A stretch of DNA of 64,000 bases from Nesterenkonia sp. F (GTDB lineage Bacteria > Actinomycetota > Actinomycetes > Actinomycetales > Micrococcaceae). The stretch is taken from positions 27,528 through 91,527 of the forward strand of contig NZ_AFRW01000012.1 in the NCBI RefSeq assembly GCF_000220985.1. Direction: 5' to 3'. The notes under the pieces are model-generated. The model was not told the DNA's origin. It did no database searches and worked only from the letters and a program-made list of their open reading frames with translations. Below are positions 20,275 to 28,182 of this stretch, piece after piece. Each line of letters begins with the position of its first letter. The stretch's first letter is position 1. Both the position numbers and the translations under genes were made by a program.

Positions 20275-20425
20275 GGATCCATCCTAGAGGGACGAGCGGG
20301 GGTGCTTCCCGCCGGTCAGGCGCCGGGGCGTCCGTCGCCGAGCCGGGGTGATGGTAGTTTTGACCCGGGAGTCTGCCCGGCAGGCTCGCAGGTCCGACCA
20401 CACTTTCCAGGACGGAGGAGCTGCC

Positions 20426-21283
20426 TTGTCACAGCACGGCGCAGGGCACACGCGCACCGCCCCTCGGCCGACGCTGTTCGACCTCATCAAGGTCGTGCTG
20501 CGTCTGGGGCCGAAGCAGATCAGCGACGAGATCCAGCTGGCGATCGGCCAGCTGAAGACCAAGGGCGTCACCGCCGGCGTCGCCGTCGGGCTCATGGTCG
20601 TCGGCCTGGTCTTCGTCACCTTCCTGATCGTGGCCCTGATCGTCGCCGCCGTCGGCGCCTTCGCCCTGATCTTCGACGTCTGGGCCGCCGCGCTGATCGT
20701 GGCCGGCATCTTCCTGCTGATCGCGCTGCTCTTCGCCCTCTTCGGCTATCTGCGGCTGAAGAAGGCGCTGCCGCTGCTGCCCGAGGACGCCATCCGCGGG
20801 CTGCGCCTGGACCTGGGCGTGGCGCGCGAGGGCAGCGGGTTCGATCCGAAGACTCTGGACCGCGAGGACGCCGAGCGGCGTCGGCGCAAGGAGGAGGCCA
20901 AGAAGGAGGCCGCCGAGCGGAAGAAGCGCGAGGCAGAGCAGACCGGCGAGGGTGCTCCGAAGAAGCCGCCGTATCGCGAGCTGCTGCGACGGACGTCGCT
21001 GCGCCGCGACCACATCGGGTCGCTGCAGGACCAGGTCCGCGCGCGCCTCGACAAGGAGTCGCTGAAGGCCGAGCTGCGCGGCGCCGCCGGCTCCGCCCGA
21101 CGCCGCTTCTCCGGCGCCGACGACTCCGACGGCGGGCGAGGCGCCGACTCGTCGGGCTCCGCCGAGTCCGGCGAGCGCGGCGGCGCGGCCGACTACGTGC
21201 AGGCCCGCTGGAAGCCGCTGGCGGTGCTGGGCGCCTCGACGGCCGCCGGAGCGGTCTTCCTGCGCGAGCTGACCAAGAGATAG
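20426..21283 (+). CDS. Phage-holin-superfamily membrane protein (actinobacterial Holin-X type)
   Basis: 285 residues. The N-terminal half matches the actinobacterial 'phage holin family' pattern: FDLIKVVLRLGPKQISDEI, then two hydrophobic helices (about residues 50-75 and 80-110). A charged stretch of Arg/Lys/Glu follows (coiled-coil likely, residues ~150-180) and the C terminus is again hydrophobic. Despite the name this is a chromosomal membrane protein, not evidence of a prophage. TTG at 20426 is chosen because GGAGGAG precedes it by about 5 bases; no ATG or GTG has such a site. TAGTTT at 20355-20360 is a possible -10 box. Confidence 0.78.
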   Translation: MSQHGAGHTRTAPRPTLFDLIKVVLRLGPKQISDEIQLAIGQLKTKGVTAGVAVGLMVVGLVFVTFLIVALIVAAVGAFALIFDVWAAALIVAGIFLLIALLFALFGYLRLKKALPLLPEDAIRGLRLDLGVAREGSGFDPKTLDREDAERRRRKEEAKKEAAERKKREAEQTGEGAPKKPPYRELLRRTSLRRDHIGSLQDQVRARLDKESLKAELRGAAGSARRRFSGADDSDGGRGADSSGSAESGERGGAADYVQARWKPLAVLGASTAAGAVFLRELTKR

Positions 21284-21360
21284 ATCGCCGTGCGGCATTC
21301 GGCGCGCCGCGATCTCCGCCGGCGAGCCGGAGCCTCGCCGATCCGACCGACGAGGAGACC

Positions 21361-22014
21361 GTGCGACTGATCGGCGCCGGAACCCGGGAGGGTTTCGACT
21401 ACACCGTGCGCAGGACGTTCTGGACGGTGCCGAACATCGTCACCGTCCTGCGGTTCCTGCTCGTGCCGGTCTTCATCCAGCTGGCCCTGACCGAGGAGCT
21501 GGTGGCGGCCTTCGTGGTGCTGGTCGTCCTCGGCGGCACCGACTGGATCGACGGCTGGATCGCCCGGCGCTTCGACCAGCACTCCACCGTCGGCCGCTGG
21601 CTGGATCCGCTGGCCGATCGGCTCTCGGTGGCGATCGTGGCGGTGACCCTGGTCGCCGTCGACATCGCACCGCTGTGGTTCGTCCTCAGCATCCTCGTCC
21701 CCGACGCGGTGCTGGCGATCAATGCGGCGGTGCTCTTCGCCGGCTCCCCGGAGCTTGCGGTGACTGCGCTGGGCAAGGTGCGCACCGCCGTGCTGATGGT
21801 CGGCGCCCCGCTGGTGCTGCTCGCCCGCGCCGAGGTGCTGGCCGGCACGGAGTGGACGCCGATCGCGGAGAGCGTGCTGGCCGCGGGGTGTCTGATGCAC
21901 ATCCTGGCCGCGGTCGACTATCTTCGACGTGCGCACCGTCAGGCGAGGCGGCTGCGCGCACAGGGGATCGACCCCCGGGACCGCTCCCGGTGGGTCGCGG
22001 GGGAGCAGACATGA
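21361..22014 (+). CDS. CDP-alcohol phosphatidyltransferase family protein (PgsA-like)
   Basis: 217 residues, several membrane helices. The catalytic signature is complete: DWIDGWIARRF followed by GRWLDPLADRL, matching DxxDGxxARx(8-12)GxxxDxxxD. Members join a CDP-diacylglycerol or CDP-alcohol to an alcohol acceptor such as glycerol 3-phosphate or inositol phosphate. The closest assignment (phosphatidylglycerophosphate, cardiolipin or inositol lipid) cannot be made here. GTG 21361 follows GACGAGGAGACC. The following glycosyltransferase gene is in the same direction, with an ATGA overlap possible. Confidence 0.85.
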   Translation: MRLIGAGTREGFDYTVRRTFWTVPNIVTVLRFLLVPVFIQLALTEELVAAFVVLVVLGGTDWIDGWIARRFDQHSTVGRWLDPLADRLSVAIVAVTLVAVDIAPLWFVLSILVPDAVLAINAAVLFAGSPELAVTALGKVRTAVLMVGAPLVLLARAEVLAGTEWTPIAESVLAAGCLMHILAAVDYLRRAHRQARRLRAQGIDPRDRSRWVAGEQT

Positions 22015-22085
22015 CCACCCCGCGGCATGCCCGCCCGTCGTCGCCCGCCGCCGTCCGTCGTCGCCCAGGAGGACAGGACCCGCTG

Positions 22086-23351
22086 ATGCCCAGCACCGAG
22101 CCGAGCCCCGAGACCCCCTCCGACCAGTCCGCCGTCGACCCCTCGGCGGTCGACGGCGCCGCCGCGCGTCCGCTGCGCATCCTCATCGCCGCCGACACCT
22201 ACCCGCCCGACGTCAACGGCGCGGCGGTGTTCTGCCAGCGGCTGGCCCGGCACATGGCCGCGGCCGGCCATGAGGTCCACGTCGCGGCCGCCCGCAACAC
22301 TGCGGGGCCGGGCGTCGTGGAGGAGACCCCGGAGGCGAGCGTCCACCGATTCCGCTCCCACAAGGCCCCGACCCACGAGTACTACCGGCTGTGCCTGCCC
22401 TGGCAGGTCGAGCCGGCGATGGACCGGCTCCTCGCCGAGATCCGGCCCGACGTGGTGCACGTGCAGTGCCATTACATGATCGGCAAGGCCGCCCTCGAGG
22501 CGGCTGAGCGGCGGCGGATCCGGACCATCGCCACCAACCACTTCATGCCGGAGAACCTGGATCCGTTCCTGCCGTTCCCGGGGTGGTTCCGCCGGATCGT
22601 CGCGGAGAACTCCTGGCGGGACATGTCGCGGCTGATGGGCAAAGCCTCGGTGGTGACCACGCCGACGCCGCTGGCGGCCGAGACCATGAAGCGTCGGGCC
22701 GGGTTCCAGCGGGTGCTGCCGCTCTCCAACGGCATCGACGTCGACCACTACAGCCTGCGGGAGGGCGAGACGGTCCAGCCGCATCCGCGGCCGACGGTGC
22801 TCTTCGTCGGTCGGCTGGCGGTGGAGAAGCACGTCGACGTGCTGATCGACGCCGTCGCGCAGACGGACCCGGCGCTGGACATCGGCCTGGAGATCGTCGG
22901 CGACGGCGAGCAGCGCGACCGCCTGGCCGGGCAGATCGAACGCCTGGGCCTCGGCGACCGGGTGCATCTGCGCGGCCATGTCGACGACGACGAGCTCCGG
23001 CGCGCCTATATCCGTGCCGACGCGTTCTGCCAGCCCGGCACTGCCGAGCTGCAGTCGCTGGTCTCTTTGGAGGCGATGTCGGCGGCCCGACCGGTGATCC
23101 TCGCCGATGCGCTGGCGCTGCCGCATCTGGTCGAGGAAGGCCGCAACGGCCATCTGTTCGTCCCGGGCGACGTCGCCGACCTGGCTGCGAAGCTCGAGGA
23201 TCTCTTCCGCCGCAGCCCCGAGGAGCGGGCGGAGATGGGGCGACACAGTCGCACCATGGCCCAGCGGCACTCCCAGGCGAAGACCATGGCGGCATTCGAA
23301 CAGCTCTACCGCGGCGCAGACTGGGCCGAGCCCAACCGCCTCGGCTGCTGA
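22086..23351 (+). CDS. GT4-family glycosyltransferase (probable mannosyltransferase)
   Basis: 421 residues of GT-B fold. The N domain has IAADTYPPDVNGAAVFCQRLA (glycine-rich acceptor loop); the C domain has RPTVLFVGRLAVEKHVDVLI (sugar-nucleotide loop) and the GT4 glutamate motif region AELQSLVSLEAMSAARPVI. The gene follows a phospholipid synthase, so a role in phosphatidylinositol mannoside or other glycolipid synthesis is plausible. ATG 22086 follows AGGAGG; an alternative ATG at 22011 overlaps the upstream stop as ATGA and would add 25 residues. Confidence 0.88.
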   Translation: MPSTEPSPETPSDQSAVDPSAVDGAAARPLRILIAADTYPPDVNGAAVFCQRLARHMAAAGHEVHVAAARNTAGPGVVEETPEASVHRFRSHKAPTHEYYRLCLPWQVEPAMDRLLAEIRPDVVHVQCHYMIGKAALEAAERRRIRTIATNHFMPENLDPFLPFPGWFRRIVAENSWRDMSRLMGKASVVTTPTPLAAETMKRRAGFQRVLPLSNGIDVDHYSLREGETVQPHPRPTVLFVGRLAVEKHVDVLIDAVAQTDPALDIGLEIVGDGEQRDRLAGQIERLGLGDRVHLRGHVDDDELRRAYIRADAFCQPGTAELQSLVSLEAMSAARPVILADALALPHLVEEGRNGHLFVPGDVADLAAKLEDLFRRSPEERAEMGRHSRTMAQRHSQAKTMAAFEQLYRGADWAEPNRLGC

Positions 23352-23389
23352 GAGGCGGGCGCCGAATCCGGACGCCCGGGCATCGGCGA

Positions 23390-23395
23390 TAGGAT
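23390..23395 (+). promoter_or_regulatory. Probable tRNA-Met promoter (-10 TAGGAT)
   Basis: CGATAGGAT lies 49 bp before the mature tRNA, downstream of the glycosyltransferase stop. Confidence 0.4.
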
Positions 23396-23443
23396 GGTCC
23401 CCGGCCGTCCCGGCTGTGCGTCCTCGGCGCACGATGCGGCCGC

Positions 23444-23517
23444 GGGGCGTTAGCTCAGCAGGTCAGAGCAGAGGACTCATAATCCTTTGGTCGCGGGTTC
23501 AAGTCCCGCACGCCCCA
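23444..23517 (+). tRNA. tRNA with CAT anticodon (elongator tRNA-Met most likely)
   Basis: 74 nt. The acceptor stem pairs GGGGCGT with ACGCCCC and the discriminator is A. D stem GCTC/GAGC, anticodon stem GAGGA/TCCTT with loop CTCATAA (anticodon CAT at 23478-23480), and T arm GCGGGTTCAAGTCCCGC. CCA is not encoded (ACCG follows). It is not an initiator: the first pair is matched (G-C) rather than mismatched. A lysidine-modified tRNA-Ile2 is the alternative. Its last 19 bases overlap the convergent methyltransferase stop. Confidence 0.9.
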
Positions 23518-24458
23518 CCGACTTCCGCCGCGTCGCGGGCTCGCCCCCGGCGGGCGCCGTCCGCCGGATCCCGCACCAGGACGTCGACGTGGTCGATCCG
23601 CAGCCGCAGGGCGCCGGAGCGGATCTGCGCCAGGCGGGCCTCGCCCCAGCGCCGCGCCCGGTCGGGATCGGACGCGGTCTCGTCCCTCGCGCCGGGTGCT
23701 GCGGAGGACTCTCCGGCCAGCTGCTCGGCGGCGGCCCTGGCGCGGTCCGGAACGAGCTGTTCCAGCAGCGCGGCGTCGTCGCCGACGGCTGCGTCGAGGA
23801 TCCAAGGCGTCCCCAGGCGGTCGACGAGGAGCCCACGAGCCTGTGCGGCCTGCTCCAGCGTCGCGGCGGCCTGCGGTCCGCAGCGGCCCCCGCGGCGCTG
23901 ATGCCGGTCGAAGGCTCCGGAGACCAGATGATCGTCGGGATGCGGCGGGTCGGCGGTCATCGCTCCGGTGACCGTCAGCGCGAGCAGCATCGGCGTCCGG
24001 TGACGCGCGGTTCCGGCGACCAGCCGGTCGATCTGCGCGGCGGTGAGCAGATCCAGCAGGGCCGAGGCGATGACCAGCGTCGGGGTCTGCGCGGCCGTGA
24101 GGATCGCGTCGAGACCCGCGACGTCGTCGCAGCGGGTGCTGATCGGACCGGTCGCGCCGCGCGCACGGAGTCGGCGCGCCGTGGCGGCGAGCAGCTCGGG
24201 GTCGTGGTCCAGCAGCACCCACTCCTCGTCGCCGGCCAGCTGATCCTGCAGCCAGCGTCCGCCGGAGCCGGTGCCGCAGCCGACGTCGACGATGCGGCCG
24301 GGACGTCGAGCGGACAGCAGATCGGCGACGGGGCCGCGCGTGGACTCGCGGGCCGCGGCATCGGCGGCCTCGCGCAGCGTGAGCCAGTCGGCGCTGATGC
24401 GCTCGGCGGGCGCGTCGGCATCGGGATCCGTCACGGGCCCGGAATGCGGGTCGATCAT
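23499..24458 (-). CDS. Class I SAM-dependent methyltransferase (pterin-synthase-like cluster)
   Basis: 319 residues. SAM-binding motif I is GRIVDVGCGTGSGG, followed by an acidic loop WVLLDHDPELLAA and a third motif TLVIASALLDLL. Substrate not predictable. ATG 24458 overlaps the upstream glycosyltransferase stop as ATGA, indicating translational coupling; a longer start at 24509 would overlap by 55 bp. The C-terminal ~30 residues (ARRGRARDAAEVGG) are low complexity and their stop falls inside the tRNA-Met gene on the other strand, so the end may be recently extended. Last gene of a four-gene minus-strand operon. Confidence 0.82.
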   Translation of the reverse strand: MIDPHSGPVTDPDADAPAERISADWLTLREAADAAARESTRGPVADLLSARRPGRIVDVGCGTGSGGRWLQDQLAGDEEWVLLDHDPELLAATARRLRARGATGPISTRCDDVAGLDAILTAAQTPTLVIASALLDLLTAAQIDRLVAGTARHRTPMLLALTVTGAMTADPPHPDDHLVSGAFDRHQRRGGRCGPQAAATLEQAAQARGLLVDRLGTPWILDAAVGDDAALLEQLVPDRARAAAEQLAGESSAAPGARDETASDPDRARRWGEARLAQIRSGALRLRIDHVDVLVRDPADGARRGRARDAAEVGGACGT

Positions 24459-25639
24459 CGTGCCACGCTCCGGATCAGGGTCTGCCAGTCTGCTGCGGTC
24501 CGTGTCCATGGCTGAAGCCTATCCGCCCGCCTCCGGGCGGTCTCGGCCCATCGGCGGCGCAGCGTCGGATCGTCGAGCCAGGCGCGCAGCTGCGCTGTCC
24601 ATTGCCGGGGGTCCCGGGGATCGCAGGCGGCTCCGGCGTCGCCCAGGGCCTCCTCCGCGCCGGTGCCGGCCGAGACGACGCCGGCGACGCCGTGGGCGCA
24701 GGCTTCGGTGACCACCATCCCGAACGTCTCGGTCCAGGAGGGGAGCAGCAGCAGGTCCGTGTGCTCCCAGAGCCCGGGCATCGCCTCGGGAGGCAGCGCC
24801 CCGCGGTGGTCGACGCGTCCGGGCAGGCGTCGACGCAGCTCAGCCAGCACGAAGGCTCCTGCGGCAGTCTCGGCTCCGGGGCCGGCGAGCTGGAGGACCC
24901 ATTCGCGGTCGAGCAGGGGTTCCAGGGCCTCGCCGAGGAGCCGATGATTCTTCCGCGGGGTGAAGGAGGCGGCCATCGTCAGTCGCGGAGGCCGGGACGC
25001 AGACCGCCGGCGAGCGGAGGCCTCGGCGCCGGAGGCTGCGCCCGACGTCGATCGTGTCGCGCCGGGGGAGATGACCTCGACGGCGCGGCGTCCGTGCCGC
25101 CGACGGATCTCCTCGGCGGCCCACCGGCTCGTGGCCACCACGCGACGAGCCTGCCGCACCGCCCGCCCCTCGGCGGCGTCCAGCCCGGCGGACTCCGGAC
25201 CGGCTTCGACGGCCAGCGGCAGGTGCACCAGCAGGACGTCCGCGTCGGGATCGGCACTGTTGTCGGCACTGTCGTCGGAACTGTCGGCAGCACCATCGGC
25301 GGCACCGTCGGCGGAGAACAGCTCGGGCAGTCCGCCGCCGATGAGCCCGTCGACGACCACCGGCTGACGCCCGACCTGGTCATGGACCGCGGAGAGCTGT
25401 GCGTGCAGCTCCCGCCGTGCCGACTCGTCGGGGCACGGCCAGGCGCCGGAGACCTCGACGCGATGGACGTCGAGGCCGTGATGCGCCAGGGCGGCGATCA
25501 CCTGCTCGTTGTACACCGCGCCGCCGCTGGGTGCCGGCAGCCGCGGCTGCACCCAGATCACCCCGCCGGGCGAAGGCCGGCTCGGGTCGTCGTGCCGGTC
25601 GGAGCCGACGTCCTCGGGCGAGCAGCGTGCAGTGCTCAC
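24455..25639 (-). CDS. GT4-family glycosyltransferase (pterin-synthase-like cluster)
   Basis: 394 residues of GT-B fold. The N domain begins VIWVQPRLPAPSGGAVYNEQVI (GG acceptor loop). The C domain has TMAASFTPRKNHRLLGEAL (Lys of the donor site), LPSWTETFGMVVTEACAHG (ExxxxxxxE motif) and a typical C-terminal helix. An Ala/Asp/Ser-rich insertion near residue 115-135 is encoded by GGC/GTC-rich repeats. Start GTG at 25639 overlaps the stop of the pterin-synthase-like gene (GTGA), and its own stop overlaps the methyltransferase start (ATGA). The tight coupling implies a shared pathway. Confidence 0.85.
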   Translation of the reverse strand: MSTARCSPEDVGSDRHDDPSRPSPGGVIWVQPRLPAPSGGAVYNEQVIAALAHHGLDVHRVEVSGAWPCPDESARRELHAQLSAVHDQVGRQPVVVDGLIGGGLPELFSADGAADGAADSSDDSADNSADPDADVLLVHLPLAVEAGPESAGLDAAEGRAVRQARRVVATSRWAAEEIRRRHGRRAVEVISPGATRSTSGAASGAEASARRRSASRPPRLTMAASFTPRKNHRLLGEALEPLLDREWVLQLAGPGAETAAGAFVLAELRRRLPGRVDHRGALPPEAMPGLWEHTDLLLLPSWTETFGMVVTEACAHGVAGVVSAGTGAEEALGDAGAACDPRDPRQWTAQLRAWLDDPTLRRRWAETARRRADRLQPWTRTAADWQTLIRSVAR

Positions 25640-26034
25640 AGCTCGACCCGTACTGCGGCACGGGCCTGCGGATTCTCCTCGGCGGCGACCTCGAGGGCGA
25701 GCAGCCCGTGGTCGCTCGGCAGCGCCTCGGCCAGCTTCTCGGCGATATGGACGATGATCCGCTCGGTCGTGCTGGCCGTGCCGGTGAAGGCCGGGTGCTC
25801 GTCGAGGTTGCGGTGCCGCAGCGGATCCAGCACGACTGAGAGCAGATCCGAAGCGGCCCCGATGTCCATGACGACTCCGTGGGGATCGAGCTGAGTGCGT
25901 TCGAAGGTCGCGTGGACATGCAGAGTGGCGCCGTGCAGCCGCTGCGCGGGACCGAAGAACGGGTCGTCGAGACTGTGCGCGATCATGATGTGATCATCGA
26001 CGGTCAGGCGGTGGTGGGCGATGCGTCGAGGCAT
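25636..26034 (-). CDS. 6-pyruvoyl-tetrahydropterin synthase/QueD-like protein, non-canonical active site
   Basis: 132 residues of the T-fold PTPS/6-carboxytetrahydropterin synthase family. It retains MIAHSLDDPFFGPAQRLHG near the N terminus, DPHGVVMDIG after the second strand, RNLDEHPAF and TASTTERIIVHIAEKL, which match the zinc-facing and Glu-anchoring parts of the fold. However, the usual CxxxHGHxY core is replaced by RLHGATLHVHATF, and the catalytic Cys is absent. Known members make pterins or the queuosine/deazapurine precursor; whether this one is catalytic is open. ATG 26034 follows GAAGGAGG. It sits between a dehydrogenase and a glycosyltransferase gene. Confidence 0.85.
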   Translation of the reverse strand: MPRRIAHHRLTVDDHIMIAHSLDDPFFGPAQRLHGATLHVHATFERTQLDPHGVVMDIGAASDLLSVVLDPLRHRNLDEHPAFTGTASTTERIIVHIAEKLAEALPSDHGLLALEVAAEENPQARAAVRVEL

Positions 26035-26105
26035 CCGGACCTCCTTCGGGTCGAGCGGGACGGGGCCGTCCACGGGTCGTGCTCGTGTCACGTGGTCGGA
26101 CGTCG

Positions 26106-27206
26106 TCACCTCATGTGGTCGATGACATGGCAGAGGGTCGAGGCCCAGGCGGGATCTCCGGCGCCCAGCGCGTCCATCACGGTCGGCAGCTCCTCCAGCG
26201 GCGAGCGGCCGGTCAGCAGCGCGTCGCAGCGGGCGTCGAGCATCCCCAGCGCCAGGCTCAGCCGCTGCCGCCGGCTGCGTCGCGCCCGACGCGGTGGAGC
26301 GACCTCGCCGACCTGGGAGGCGAGGAGCCGCAGACGACGGGCGTGGAAGTCTGCTCCCAGCGGCACGACCGGCGCTGTGCGGCCGAACCATGACTGCTCC
26401 ACGACGACGGCGTCGTCGCCGGCCAGCCGCAGCGCCGCGGCCAGCCCGTCCTCCGTCGCCGAGGCATGGAAGACCACGTCGACGTCGCCGACCGCCTCCT
26501 CGGGAGTCGTCGCCTCCAGCCCGAGCCGACGGGCCAGGCCCCGGCGGTCCCCGTCGACGTCGATCACCTGCAGCCGCTCGGGCCCCAGGGAGGAGGCCAG
26601 CAGAGCCGTGGTGAGGCCGACGAGACCGGCGCCGACGATGCAGAGGCGGTCGCCGAGCGTCGCCGGCGCCTCCCAGATCGCGTTGAGTGCCGGCTCGGCG
26701 ATGCCGGCCAGCAGCGCCCGGTCGGCGGGGCAGTCCTCCGGCAGCGGGTGGCAGTCGGCGGCGGGCACCACGAGGTGGTCGCGGTGTCCTCCGAGGCAGA
26801 AGACCGTCCGGCCGATCAGCTGCTCGGCCTCGGGGCCCACCCCTGCTCGGACCACGCCGACGGCCAGATAGCCGTGGCTCACCGGATGGGGCAGATCGCC
26901 GAGCTGCAGCGGCGCACGCATCCGGGACGCCATCGTCTCGGGCACCTCTCCGCGGTGGATCAGCGTCTCGGTGCCGCGGGAGACGCCGCTGAGCAGCGTC
27001 TCGACGAGCACTTCGCCGGGACCCGGCTCGGGCACCGGTGCTCGGCGGATCTCGCCGCGTCCCGGGGCGACGGTCCAGTACTGGCGGCTGAGCGGGGTGC
27101 GGGAGGAGGGCATGTCGGAGGGCGCGTCGGGATCTGCGTCGGAGGCCTGCCCCGAGGCGGACCGGGAGGCCGTGGGGCGGCCGGAGCGGAACGTGCCGAG
27201 GTCCAT
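26106..27206 (-). CDS. Medium-chain (MDR) dehydrogenase of the pterin-synthase-like cluster
   Basis: 366 residues. A GroES-like N domain (PEPGPGEVLVETLLSGVSRG) and a Rossmann domain with GAGLVGLTTALLASSLG and an acidic strand end (VIDVDGD), suggesting NAD(H) use. The catalytic-zinc Cys of alcohol dehydrogenases (GxCGTD) is replaced by SGVSRGTE and no structural-zinc Cys set is seen, so the usual zinc-alcohol-dehydrogenase label would be misleading. The start at 27206 is preferred because a minus-strand CAGGAT (27213-27218) places the transcription start exactly on it. First gene of the four-gene operon; 71 bp separate it from the next gene. Confidence 0.82.
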   Translation of the reverse strand: MDLGTFRSGRPTASRSASGQASDADPDAPSDMPSSRTPLSRQYWTVAPGRGEIRRAPVPEPGPGEVLVETLLSGVSRGTETLIHRGEVPETMASRMRAPLQLGDLPHPVSHGYLAVGVVRAGVGPEAEQLIGRTVFCLGGHRDHLVVPAADCHPLPEDCPADRALLAGIAEPALNAIWEAPATLGDRLCIVGAGLVGLTTALLASSLGPERLQVIDVDGDRRGLARRLGLEATTPEEAVGDVDVVFHASATEDGLAAALRLAGDDAVVVEQSWFGRTAPVVPLGADFHARRLRLLASQVGEVAPPRRARRSRRQRLSLALGMLDARCDALLTGRSPLEELPTVMDALGAGDPAWASTLCHVIDHMR

Positions 27207-27279
27207 AGCCGTATCCTGCCATGTCTTCCCCGCCGGGAGGGGCTGTGACCGGCGTCGACGGGGCTCTAGGATCGCCGCC

Positions 27280-28122
27280 ATGGAGCCGACAGTCGGGAGA
27301 GCACGCGGCCTGGCGCCGGTGCTGGGGGCCGCTGCGGTGCTGCTCGGCGGGATGACGCTGTCGGGCGATCCGCTGGCCGCGATCTTCGACCAGGGGCCGA
27401 CGTCCCCGGGAGGCGTCTCCGGCGGCGAGGGAGATGGCTTCCCCCGGACGGCGGTGCTCGGCGGGCTGCTCGTCTTCGGGCTGTGTCAGCGGCACGCGCT
27501 CGTCGGCGCCGCCCCCTTCCGTGCGGCTGATGCGGTGACATTGCTGCGCACCACGCTGCTGGGACTGTTCGTCGCCGTGCTGATCCGACGGCTCCTCGCC
27601 GAGACGGCTCCGTCCGAGCACCTGGTGCTCTCCTGGTCGGCGGTGGCGCTCGCCGTCGTGATCCTGCTGCTGGACGGGGCCGACGGTGCCGTGGCCCGGG
27701 CCTGCGGCGGGGGCACGACGGCCGGACGTCACTACGACGACATCGCCGACGCCGTCGTGCTGCTCGTGCTCGCCGCGGCCGCGGGCGGACTGCTGGAGTG
27801 GTGGGCGGTGCTGGCCGGGGCGGCCAAGCCGCTGTTCGCCCTCGGCGGGCGGTTCCGCAGTCGATGGCGCGGTGCACTGCGTCCCAGCGGCCTGCGGCGG
27901 GCGCTGGGCACGGCGCCGGGGGCGCTGCTGCTGGCGGCGATCGCGCCCCTGCCGTGGGAGGACTGGACGCGCTGGTTCTGCGGAACCGACGCCTCTCCGT
28001 CGACGGACCCGGCGGACGGGCGTCTGGTCGCCGCGGGGCTGGCGGTGCTGCTCGTCGCGGTCTCCTTCGGCCGGGACATCGCTGATCTGGAGCGGAGGGC
28101 CGTCGGACCGGGGCGCGGCTGA
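27280..28122 (+). CDS. CDP-alcohol phosphatidyltransferase family protein, divergent from the pterin-like operon
   Basis: 280 residues. Catalytic motif LDGADGAVARA followed by GRHYDDIADAV, complete for DxxDGxxARx(n)GxxxDxxxD, surrounded by at least five hydrophobic helices. It is longer than PgsA and has little similarity outside the motif, so it probably uses a different acceptor. TAGGAT at 27267-27272 puts the transcription start one base before the ATG. The promoter faces away from the dehydrogenase promoter across only 73 bp, so the two units are probably co-regulated. Confidence 0.83.
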   Translation: MEPTVGRARGLAPVLGAAAVLLGGMTLSGDPLAAIFDQGPTSPGGVSGGEGDGFPRTAVLGGLLVFGLCQRHALVGAAPFRAADAVTLLRTTLLGLFVAVLIRRLLAETAPSEHLVLSWSAVALAVVILLLDGADGAVARACGGGTTAGRHYDDIADAVVLLVLAAAAGGLLEWWAVLAGAAKPLFALGGRFRSRWRGALRPSGLRRALGTAPGALLLAAIAPLPWEDWTRWFCGTDASPSTDPADGRLVAAGLAVLLVAVSFGRDIADLERRAVGPGRG

Positions 28123-28182
28123 CCACACACCGGTCCACACGGCGCTCCACGCTGTTGCGCAGGCAGTTGGCACAATGGCGGT

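Noticed and set aside
20426..21283. Prophage remnant suggested by the holin-superfamily protein
   Set aside because: No other phage gene is near, and this protein family is chromosomal in actinobacteria.
26106..27206. Zinc-dependent alcohol dehydrogenase
   Set aside because: The catalytic-zinc Cys is missing (SGVSRGTE instead of GxCGTD), so it was named only as an MDR dehydrogenase.
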